Of a DNA stretch of 64,000 nucleotides, positions 1 through 7,830 are shown piece by piece; position 1 is the first letter of the stretch, and every line of letters starts with the position of its first letter. The notes under the pieces were generated by a model. The model did no database searches, was not told the DNA's origin, and worked only from the letters and a program-made list of their open reading frames with translations. Origin of the DNA: Tsukamurella asaccharolytica (GTDB lineage: Bacteria > Actinomycetota > Actinomycetes > Mycobacteriales > Mycobacteriaceae); NCBI RefSeq assembly GCF_007858435.1, contig NZ_VIGW01000003.1:310001-374000 (forward strand). Reading direction: 5' to 3'. The position numbers and the translations under genes were made by a program.

Positions 1-1
1 C

Positions 2-3000
2 GAACTGGACAGCCGCGAGAAGCGCGCGCTGGTGTTCACCGACAGCGTGCAGGACGCCGCCCACCGCGCGGGCTTCGTCCAGGCGCGCTCGCACGCGCTC
101 ACGCTGCGCACCCTGATCCGGCAGGCGCTCAACGACGGTCCCTCCGACCTCGACTCACTCACCCACCGCGTGCTCGCGCTGGCGGGCGACGATCAAGCGG
201 CACGATTCCGGCTCCTCCCACCCGAACTCGCCGAGCGGAGCGACTTCGCGAAGTTCTGGACCGCGAAGACCGCCGCAGGTGTTCCGCTCAAACTGCGCAA
301 TGCCATGGCGCGCCGGCTGGCCCTGGACACCGCACTCGAGTTCGGCCTGCGGTCCGGGGTCGGCCGCACGATGGAGCGCACCGGTACGGCTCTCGCCTAC
401 CTGGACGTGCCCACCTCGAAGCTGCTCGCCATCGGGCACGAGGTGGTTCGTTCCCCGGACGTGCAGACGTCTCTCGATGATCCCGAGGACGCGATCCTGC
501 TCCGTTGGATCCAAGGTGTCCTCCTGCACCTACGACAGCGGGGCGCGATCGCGCACCCGTGGTTCGAGCGATATCGCCAGGAGGACGGCAACCGGTGGTG
601 GATCACCGGCGGCCGCAAGCGGGGTGAGGGGATGCCCGGGTTCGGCCGCGGCTCCTCGGCGCCCGCCTACCCGATCACGGGCAAGAGCGGCGAGACAGAT
701 CTGGAGCCGATCGCCTCTCCGCGCGGTTGGTATGCGAAGTGGACCGCCAAGTCGTTGGGAATGACGGCGATCGAGGGTGGCACGCTGGCCCGCATCCTGT
801 TCGATCGCCTGCACCACCGGGACGTGGTGGAGCGCACCACCACCCAGTCCGGGGCCCAGACGTACGGCCTGCCTCCCACATCGGTGATCGCACGCACCGT
901 CACGGCACGGGAACTCGCCGACGATGCAGTGTCACTGATCTGCTCGACGTGCCGCGCGCCGCTGTACTCCGCTCCGGAGGTCGTACAGCAGATGCTGGGC
1001 GCCCCCTGCCTCGTCCAGCGCTGCGAGGGGACGTTGCAGCGCCATCACATCGACGACAACTTCTACCGGCACATGTACGCCTCCACGGACATTCGCCGTG
1101 TGGTGGCGCGCGAACACACCAGTCTGCTGCCCGACGAGAAGCGCCTCGAGTACGAGAACCGTTTCAAGATGACCGATCCCCCGCCGAACGCGCCGAACGT
1201 CCTCGTCGCCACACCCACCCTCGAGATGGGCATCGACATCGGCGATCTCTCGGCGGTCATGCTTTCGTCCCTGCCCCGCACCGTCGCGTCGTACCTGCAG
1301 CGCGTAGGCCGCGCCGGCCGACTCACCGGCAACGCCCTGGCCCTGGCGTACGTCACGGGACGCGGCGATCAGCTCCCGCGCTTCACCCGACCGGACGAGA
1401 CGATCAACGGCACTGTACGTCCGCCGGCTACGTATCTCGACGCCGAGGAGATCCTGCGGCGCCAGTTCACCGCGTCCGTCGCCGATATCCTGGCCCGCCG
1501 CCCCGACACACCCCACCCGCACACCACCCCGGATGCACTGAAATCGACGGGACCGCAGTCCTACCTGGGAGCGTTGATCGCCGAGGCTGAATCCCGGGCG
1601 GCGGACCTGGTCGACCAGTTCCTCGGGGCGTTTCCGCCCCTGGGCGACGATGTGACCGCACACCTGCGGCAGTTCCCGGATCCGGCGGACGGCCCCGGGA
1701 CGAGCCTCCTCGCGCAACGCTGCCAACGCGCCTCGTTCGAGTGGAACCGCCGCATCGAGACGTTGCAGCACCGACTGAAGGCGGTGCGCGCACTCATCCC
1801 CGAGCTGCGGACCAGAGCGACGTCCCCTGCCGCCACCTCCGATGACAAGGACGAGCTGCGCACCGCGGAGGCCACCGCGCGTCTCATCGACAGGCAACTG
1901 ACTAACCTCAACTCAACGTACTGGATCAGCGCGCTGGAGACCTTCGGGTTGTTCCCCAACTACACGCTGCTCGACGATTCTGTGACGCTCGCCGTCTCGG
2001 TCAACTGGCGCGATCCCGACACCGAGCAGTACGAGAGCGACGACTTCGAGATCAATCGCGGCTCCGCTCAGGCACTCCGGGATTTCGCCCCCGGCTCCAC
2101 CTTCTACGCCAACGGATTCGAGATCCATATCGACGCCGTCGACCTCGGGATCGACAGCGAGGAGGTCCACGAATGGGCCTGCTGCGCCCAGTGCGGCTAC
2201 GTCGAGGACCTGTCGCAGGACGCCGCCGCGAAGGCACCGTCGAAGTGCCCCCGCTGCGGGTCGAGCTCCCTCGCCGATACCGGCCAGCGGTTGCCCGTGG
2301 TCGAACTCAAAAACGTCTCTTCGGTGATCCGCCGCGATGAGGCTACGATCGACGACGCCCGGGACGAACGGGCCCGTCAGCTGTACCGGGTGGTCACCGC
2401 CGCGGACGTCGATCCCGCCGAGATCAATTCACGGTGGTTCGTCCAGGGCCTCGGCCTCGGCGTCACGCATGTGCGGCGTCTCAAGATCCGGTGGATCAAC
2501 ATGGGGACCGGCCTCAGCTCCGGGGCGTCGCGGATCGTCGCCGGTGTCGACGTGGAGGCGTCCCTGTTCCGGGTGTGCCGGGAGTGCGGAAAGCTGGATC
2601 GATCCGCGCGCACGAACCGGCCCGCGGAGCACCGTCCGTGGTGTCCGAAGCGCGCGGCTCTCGACGAGGACGCTGTGTCGGTCGCGCTCGCTCGCGCGAT
2701 GACCACGGAGGGCCTCGTGCTGCGCCTCCCGGTCACGATCACCCTCGGCGACACGTTCGCCGTGCCGTCCCTCGCGGCCGCGCTGCTCCTCGGCCTCCGG
2801 GAGAGAATCGGAGGCGCCCCCGACCACCTCCACGTGGCGAGCATCGCGGAACCGTCGGGCGACGACACCGTGCGCCCCTCGCTCCTACTGCACGACACCG
2901 TCCCGGGCGGCACCGGCTACCTCGCCGATCTCGCCCAGCCCGACGCCGTGTGGGATCTGCTGTACCGTGCCTGGGAAGTCGTGCACGCCTGCGAATGCCA

Positions 3001-4387
3001 GAACGAGGGCAAGCTCGCGTGTGACCGGTGCCTGCTGCCGTTCGCCTCCCTCGCGGACCTGCGGTACACCTCGCGCAGCCAGGCCGAGAAGCACCTCGTC
3101 AGCCTCCTTACGGGAGATACACACGGGTACGACGAGGACGTGGAGGTACCCACTAAACGTCCGTGGGAGGTGACAGCCGTCGAGCCGGAGACGCCGGACG
3201 ACGAGTCCGACCTCGAGAAGCGGTTCCGGGTGGCCTTCCGGAAACGACTGGAGACCCTCGGCGCCACGATCTCGGAGAAGCCGACCGACCGCGGCGTCGA
3301 GTGGAAGATCGCGCTCGGTTCGGCGAACCAGTGGACACTGCAGCCGCAGCAGAACCTGCTGGGCAGCAAGCCCGACTTCGTGCTCAGCTCCACCCGATCG
3401 GGCGTGCCGCCGACCGCCATCTTCACCGACGGGTGGCAGTACCACGCGAGTTCCGCGCACAACCGGCTTGCCGACGACGCGGAGAAGCGCCGCAACCTTC
3501 GCAGCGGCGGCTATCAAGTGATCGCGGTGACGCGTGATGACGTGGACGGAAAACCAATGACATCGTCGGTGTTCCACCCCAACGCAACGCCCCTCGTGTT
3601 GAAGGCAGCGGGAGACGGCCTCGCGAAGAGCGCCGTGGACCTGGTGTTCAAGAACGCCCTGGACCTGCTCGTCGCCTGGGTGCAGAATCCGTCGCACGAG
3701 TCACGCAAGCAGTTGGCGCACTGGGCGCCGATGCTGGCAGTGTTCAGTCTCGGCGCGCAGGGCACCCGCACCTCCGCAGACTCCCCGGTGGAGGCGGCAC
3801 TGGCCCGGCTCGACGGGATCGTTCCCGCGTCCGACGGTGACCTTTTCGTCGGACGGAAGGGTGACCTTGCGTTCTCGCTGCGGCTGCGCCCCCACGGCTC
3901 GGGCGCCGAGGTCAGCGATGTGGCCGTAGTGTACGACGATGCCGAGCACACCATTTCGATCGACGGCAAGCAGTCGTGGCGGGAATGGCTGCACTGGTCG
4001 AACCTGCTCAATTTCCGGGTACTCGGTTCGGACGTGACCACGCGCCGCCACGCGGCGGCGGTGCCGCCCTCCGCATCCGTGCCGGAGAGCGCACCGTCGA
4101 ACACGGCGACGGCGACCACCCTGACGGGCGCCTGGTTGGAGGCCTTCGAGTCCACCTCCGCGCCCGAGCTGATCGCGGCGATCGCCGCGGCAAGCCTGCC
4201 GCTCCCGACCGTCGGAGAGGAGGCCGCGGGCGGTATTCCGCTCGAGATCTCCTGGCCCGCCGTGAAGGTCGTGCTGGACATCGAACTCGCCGAGGACGAA
4301 CTCGCCCAGCTGACCTCCGCCGGCTGGGCCGTCTGCGCCCCCGATGTGGACATCCTCCGAAGCACCCTGAGCGAGAAAGGTCTCTGA
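2..4387 (+). CDS. Large DUF1998-type superfamily II helicase with C-terminal Vsr-like nuclease domain (5' end outside window)
   Basis: The reading frame is open to the window edge, so the Walker A and DEAD/DEAH motifs lie upstream; 1,461 residues are visible. Bases 940-1045 encode a CxxC...C zinc-ribbon insert. Bases 1200-1330 encode the C-terminal helicase motifs: a TPTLEMGIDIGDL stretch (motif V region) and QRVGRAGR (motif VI). Bases 2180-2265 (CxxCG...CPRCG), 2570-2655 and 2980-3045 (CECQ...CDRC) form the DUF1998/MrfA-like zinc-binding region, with the typical PGGTGYL segment before the last Cys cluster. Bases 3190-3550 encode a domain with KPDFVL, IFTDGWQYH and an aDAEKRRNL helix, which resembles Vsr/DUF559-type PD-(D/E)XK endonucleases. 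Such giant helicases include DruE of Druantia and DISARM-like proteins; which subfamily this belongs to cannot be decided without the N-terminus. The stop codon overlaps the next start by one base (TGATG), so the two are translationally coupled. Confidence 0.85.
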   Translation, partial: ELDSREKRALVFTDSVQDAAHRAGFVQARSHALTLRTLIRQALNDGPSDLDSLTHRVLALAGDDQAARFRLLPPELAERSDFAKFWTAKTAAGVPLKLRNAMARRLALDTALEFGLRSGVGRTMERTGTALAYLDVPTSKLLAIGHEVVRSPDVQTSLDDPEDAILLRWIQGVLLHLRQRGAIAHPWFERYRQEDGNRWWITGGRKRGEGMPGFGRGSSAPAYPITGKSGETDLEPIASPRGWYAKWTAKSLGMTAIEGGTLARILFDRLHHRDVVERTTTQSGAQTYGLPPTSVIARTVTARELADDAVSLICSTCRAPLYSAPEVVQQMLGAPCLVQRCEGTLQRHHIDDNFYRHMYASTDIRRVVAREHTSLLPDEKRLEYENRFKMTDPPPNAPNVLVATPTLEMGIDIGDLSAVMLSSLPRTVASYLQRVGRAGRLTGNALALAYVTGRGDQLPRFTRPDETINGTVRPPATYLDAEEILRRQFTASVADILARRPDTPHPHTTPDALKSTGPQSYLGALIAEAESRAADLVDQFLGAFPPLGDDVTAHLRQFPDPADGPGTSLLAQRCQRASFEWNRRIETLQHRLKAVRALIPELRTRATSPAATSDDKDELRTAEATARLIDRQLTNLNSTYWISALETFGLFPNYTLLDDSVTLAVSVNWRDPDTEQYESDDFEINRGSAQALRDFAPGSTFYANGFEIHIDAVDLGIDSEEVHEWACCAQCGYVEDLSQDAAAKAPSKCPRCGSSSLADTGQRLPVVELKNVSSVIRRDEATIDDARDERARQLYRVVTAADVDPAEINSRWFVQGLGLGVTHVRRLKIRWINMGTGLSSGASRIVAGVDVEASLFRVCRECGKLDRSARTNRPAEHRPWCPKRAALDEDAVSVALARAMTTEGLVLRLPVTITLGDTFAVPSLAAALLLGLRERIGGAPDHLHVASIAEPSGDDTVRPSLLLHDTVPGGTGYLADLAQPDAVWDLLYRAWEVVHACECQNEGKLACDRCLLPFASLADLRYTSRSQAEKHLVSLLTGDTHGYDEDVEVPTKRPWEVTAVEPETPDDESDLEKRFRVAFRKRLETLGATISEKPTDRGVEWKIALGSANQWTLQPQQNLLGSKPDFVLSSTRSGVPPTAIFTDGWQYHASSAHNRLADDAEKRRNLRSGGYQVIAVTRDDVDGKPMTSSVFHPNATPLVLKAAGDGLAKSAVDLVFKNALDLLVAWVQNPSHESRKQLAHWAPMLAVFSLGAQGTRTSADSPVEAALARLDGIVPASDGDLFVGRKGDLAFSLRLRPHGSGAEVSDVAVVYDDAEHTISIDGKQSWREWLHWSNLLNFRVLGSDVTTRRHAAAVPPSASVPESAPSNTATATTLTGAWLEAFESTSAPELIAAIAAASLPLPTVGEEAAGGIPLEISWPAVKVVLDIELAEDELAQLTSAGWAVCAPDVDILRSTLSEKGL

Positions 4388-6609
4388 TGCCGCAGATCGT
4401 CCTCGGGCCGGCGTTGCGCAAGATCGACGGCAGCCTCCAAAAGGCCACGTACCAGTTCCTGGCGAAGCTCGCGGAGAACGATTCGACTCCCGGCCTGCAC
4501 ATCGAGCCCATCAACAACTCCGTCGACTCCAGGGTGCGGACGGGCCGCGTGGACCTGAGCTACCGCGCGGTTCTGTTCAAGCTCCAGGGCAGCGGTGGCG
4601 ACGCCGCGTACGTCTTCGCGGGCACGTACCCCCACGACGAGGCGATCGCCGTCGCGCAGAAGTCGCGACTCAACATCAACCCCCGCAACGGCATCGCCGA
4701 GCTCATTCCGGTCGACGACGAACCCGCGCCGCCGATGCCGCCCCGGCCGGTCACGCCGCCACCGCCTCCCGCGACACCGGACACGCCGCGCACGCGATCG
4801 CTGCGCGACCGGGAGTACACCGTCGAGTACCTCGCCGAGCTCGGCTTCGACGCGGGCTTCGCCGCGGGTGCGCTGGCCCTCACGGACGCGAACGAGGTGC
4901 TTGAGTACGCGGAATCCGCACCCGCTACGTGGCAGGGCCACGCCCTGCTCGACCTGTTCACCGGGGAGAGCGTCAGCATCGTCGTGGAACGGTACGGACT
5001 CGATGGCGCCGCGCCCTCCGGCGATTCGGACGACGACGTGCTCACTGCACTGCAGCACCCCTCCGCGCAGATGGAGTTCGCCTTCATCGACGGCGACGAG
5101 GAGCTTCGGAAAGCGGTCGAGGACGCCGACTTCAACGCGTGGCGGGTGTTCCTGCATCCGGAGCAGCGGGCGCTCACGACCAAGTCCTTCCGCGGATCCG
5201 CCCGGATCACGGGTGGTGCGGGGACGGGAAAGACCGTGGTCCTCGTGCACCGGGCGCGCGAGTTCGCACGCCGCAATCCTGGTGCACGCATCGTGCTGAC
5301 CACGTTCAACCGCACCCTCGCCGATAGCCTCGTCGATCAGTTGCGACTGCTCGACGCAGGGCTGCCGCTCGCGGATTCGCTGGGCTCGCCCGGAATCCAC
5401 ATCGCCAGCGTCGACTCGATCGCGCACGCCGTGATCACGCGGGCGGCCGACCTCGGTGGACGCGACGGCGATCCCGGTCCCGTCGCCGAGGTTCTCGGCC
5501 CCAGGACCGCACAGATCCGTGCCACCAGGCCTGGCCGCTGGCAGGCCGCGGCCGATCAGGCCGGCGAAGGTCTCCCCCGCGACTTGACGACACCGGGCTT
5601 CCTCGAGGCCGAGTACGCGATGGTGGTGTTGCCCAACGCGATTACCACGGCCAACGAGTACCTGAGGGTGCGACGTCCCGGCCGCGGCGTCGCCTTGAAC
5701 CGCGCACGCCGCCAGGGGGTGTGGGACGTGATCGCCGCCTACCGTGCAGCCTCGGCGGCCGAGGGCACCGTCGACTACGAGGAGAAGGCCGCGATCGCGG
5801 CCCGGGCTCTCGCCGTTTCGAGCCCACTCGCCGATCACGTGCTGGTGGACGAAGCGCAGGACCTGAGCCCGTCGCGCTTCCAATTGTTGCGTGCCCTCGC
5901 TGCCCCAGGGCCCGACGACATCTTCATCGCCGAAGACGCGCACCAACGGATCTACGGACAGAAGCTGGTGCTGAGCCACTTCGGGATCAACGTGCGCGGC
6001 CGGGCCTCACGCCTGACGCTGAACTATCGCACCACGGAACAGAACCTGCGCTACGCCCTCGGCATCCTCGAGGGCCAGGACTTCACCGATCTCGAGGGCG
6101 AGTCGGATTCGATCTCCCAGTACCGGTCGGCCCGTCGGGGACCCACGCCCCAACAGATCGCGGTGGATTCACTCGCGGAGGAGTACCGGCGCGTCGCCGA
6201 GATCGTCCAGTCCTGGATCGATGATCCGACGGTGCCCGACGACTCGATCGGGCTACTTGTGGCGACGCGCAAGGAAGCGGAGAGCCTGGTCCGGGCGCTC
6301 GGCGAGCACCAGGTGCGCGCGACCTACGTGGACCGCGAATCACCCGGCCGCAGCGGCCTCCCCCAGGTGATGACCATGCACCGCAGCAAGGGCATGGAGT
6401 TCGCTTGCGCCATTCTCGTCGGGGTCGGCGCCGCGAACGTCCCGCGCAAGTACGTCATCGACGCGCTGCCCGACGGCGATCGTGAGGATGCCCTCCAGCG
6501 CGAACGCTCCCTGCTGTACGTGGCTGCCACCCGCGCCCGCGACCAACTCGTCGTGATTTGGACCGGCGTTCCCACCAAGCTTCTACCGAAACTTCAAGAA
6601 ATGGAGTGA
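4387..6609 (+). CDS. UvrD-like superfamily I helicase with N-terminal RelE-like domain
   Basis: 740 residues. The ATG overlaps the stop of the upstream helicase gene. Residues 1 to about 110 look like a RelE/ParE-type fold: LQKATYQFLAKLAENDSTPG, then a strand pair around RVRTGRVDLSYRAVLFK, then a PHDEAI segment and INPRNG, the pattern seen in RelE-like domains at the head of some helicases. A Pro-rich linker follows (about 112-135). The helicase core has Walker A GGAGTGKT (about 276-283), a VDEAQD Walker B motif (about 486-491), a LNYRTT motif, TMHRSKGMEF (about 660) and YVAATRARDQ (about 711), all diagnostic of UvrD/PcrA ATPases that unwind 3'-5'. Whether the RelE-like part is an active RNase or only a ribosome- or nucleic-acid-binding adaptor is unknown. 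Its place between the DUF1998 helicase and the EcsC gene implies a shared operon. Confidence 0.88.
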   Translation: MPQIVLGPALRKIDGSLQKATYQFLAKLAENDSTPGLHIEPINNSVDSRVRTGRVDLSYRAVLFKLQGSGGDAAYVFAGTYPHDEAIAVAQKSRLNINPRNGIAELIPVDDEPAPPMPPRPVTPPPPPATPDTPRTRSLRDREYTVEYLAELGFDAGFAAGALALTDANEVLEYAESAPATWQGHALLDLFTGESVSIVVERYGLDGAAPSGDSDDDVLTALQHPSAQMEFAFIDGDEELRKAVEDADFNAWRVFLHPEQRALTTKSFRGSARITGGAGTGKTVVLVHRAREFARRNPGARIVLTTFNRTLADSLVDQLRLLDAGLPLADSLGSPGIHIASVDSIAHAVITRAADLGGRDGDPGPVAEVLGPRTAQIRATRPGRWQAAADQAGEGLPRDLTTPGFLEAEYAMVVLPNAITTANEYLRVRRPGRGVALNRARRQGVWDVIAAYRAASAAEGTVDYEEKAAIAARALAVSSPLADHVLVDEAQDLSPSRFQLLRALAAPGPDDIFIAEDAHQRIYGQKLVLSHFGINVRGRASRLTLNYRTTEQNLRYALGILEGQDFTDLEGESDSISQYRSARRGPTPQQIAVDSLAEEYRRVAEIVQSWIDDPTVPDDSIGLLVATRKEAESLVRALGEHQVRATYVDRESPGRSGLPQVMTMHRSKGMEFACAILVGVGAANVPRKYVIDALPDGDREDALQRERSLLYVAATRARDQLVVIWTGVPTKLLPKLQEME

Positions 6610-6612
6610 CAG

Positions 6613-7302
6613 ATGTCAGACAGGTCCAAATCTGTTGATCAGGAAGATAGTTCGTCGCAAGCAATGGCCCTGGTGAACAAAATACTCACGTTCGCGGTGA
6701 CAGGCGGCGGACCGATCAAACCTGCCGCTGAGGTCGCCGAAGAAGCTTTGCGCACACATGGCGACCCCGAAGTCGCGATCGATCGACTATTGGGCACGCA
6801 TCGTCGTATCGTCACCGCAACCGGATTCGCCAGTGGGTTCGGTGGGCTACCCACAATGGCGGTCGCGATACCCACTGACATCACTGTCTTCTACATGAAC
6901 GCGGCACGCCTCTCCGCGGCGGTTGCGCACATCCGGGGGTATGACATCGAGTCCGAGGAGGTGCGGAGTGCGATCTTGATCTCGCTACTCGGTGCCAGTG
7001 CAGGTGGAATCCTCGGCAGTGCCGGCGCGCAGATCGGCAACAAGATCGCGGTCGCGCAACTCAAGAGGCTTCCTGGAACAGTCCTGACTCAGATCAACAA
7101 GGCCGTCGGGTTCCGGCTACTCACGAAGTTCGGGACGAAGGGCTCCATCAACCTCGTGAAGGTTGTCCCGGTGGTCGGCGGCGGAGTCGGGGCGGGATTC
7201 AACGCTATAACGATCACGCAGATTCACAAGTACTCGAAGAAGCTCTTTGTTCCGCTCGAGGAACAACGCGACGGCGATGAACACGGCGTCGGACAAGATT
7301 GA
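6613..7302 (+). CDS. EcsC family protein
   Basis: 229 residues, starting 3 bases after the UvrD-type gene, so very probably cotranscribed. The central part matches the EcsC family: a GTHRRIVTATGFASGFGGLP segment, a hydrophobic stretch MAVAIPTDITVFYMNAARL, an IRGYDIESEEVR segment, a glycine-rich hydrophobic segment near residues 125-145, and a C-terminal VVPVVGGGVGAGFN hydrophobic stretch. EcsC-family proteins are poorly understood and likely membrane-associated. Base composition differs from the neighbours: bases 6661-6720 are 57% G+C, well below the surrounding sequence, and codons such as AAA, ATA and TTG are common. This suggests recent transfer, or a separate origin within the island. A membrane protein at the end of a two-helicase operon could be an effector, but that is inference. 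Confidence 0.75.
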   Translation: MSDRSKSVDQEDSSSQAMALVNKILTFAVTGGGPIKPAAEVAEEALRTHGDPEVAIDRLLGTHRRIVTATGFASGFGGLPTMAVAIPTDITVFYMNAARLSAAVAHIRGYDIESEEVRSAILISLLGASAGGILGSAGAQIGNKIAVAQLKRLPGTVLTQINKAVGFRLLTKFGTKGSINLVKVVPVVGGGVGAGFNAITITQIHKYSKKLFVPLEEQRDGDEHGVGQD

Positions 7303-7454
7303 CCTGACCACGGTAGAGGCGCGATCGAATCGCACAGGATGGCAGCCGTCGCAGGCATGGGCTCTCCGCCCACCGGAAAAGGCTCCACCGAGGACCGATG
7401 CCTCTACTTCCCGGACGAGATCCGCTGGATCCTGGAACCCGGCAACATCGCAGA

Positions 7455-7774
7455 CTAGGCCACCGTCGGGTCCCGGAGCACTTCGGCGCCCACCACGTCC
7501 GCCATGATCGCGGGGTCGATCGTCCGGCCCGCGCGGATCACGCTGAGTGTCCCGCGGGACTCGAACACGACCGCGGCCACTTCGCCCATCTCGGTGACAC
7601 CAGCCTGCCGGAGGTGGGGCAGCAACTCCGCGTTCGACACATGGCAGCGACTCAGGGCGTCGTGCGCTGCCCCAAGACGCGCACCACGATCAACAGCGCC
7701 GCGTACATGCCGATCGTTGCGAAGACCACCGCCCACGCCTCGCTGCCAGCGATTCCCAACTCGTCGAGCACCAT
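7455..7774 (-). pseudogene. Remnant of a DUF421 (YetF-type) membrane protein with an internal deletion
   Basis: Two pieces of one protein family lie next to each other in different frames. From the ATG at 7774 (GGAG ribosome-binding site just upstream) 40 codons encode the family's first membrane helix and its R-[VL]-[LM]-G-[QK]-R-T-T signature (VVRVLGQRTT), ending at a TGA at 7654-7652. From about 7660 down to the TAG at 7455 another frame encodes the family's C-terminal domain (a NAELLPHLRQAGV helix, then EMGEVAAVVFES and GTLSVIR). The other membrane helices and the first part of the soluble domain are missing, so a deletion has removed the middle and broken the frame. The C-terminal frame is open but has no plausible start of its own. 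The remnant lies right beside the accessory island and may mark disturbance of this junction. Confidence 0.75.
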
Positions 7775-7830
7775 GAGCTCCAGTCTCCCCGCGCGGACAG
7801 GGAAACAGGCAGTCGGCGGGTCGCCGCTTG

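Noticed and set aside
3514-5979. A minus-strand open frame of 821 codons across the helicase junction
   Set aside because: It overlaps two genes with clear helicase motifs on the plus strand and shows no domain of its own.
7339-7458. A 39-codon frame on the plus strand after the EcsC gene
   Set aside because: No ribosome-binding site or family match; its end overlaps the DUF421 remnant. It may be a leftover fragment, but cannot be supported as a gene.
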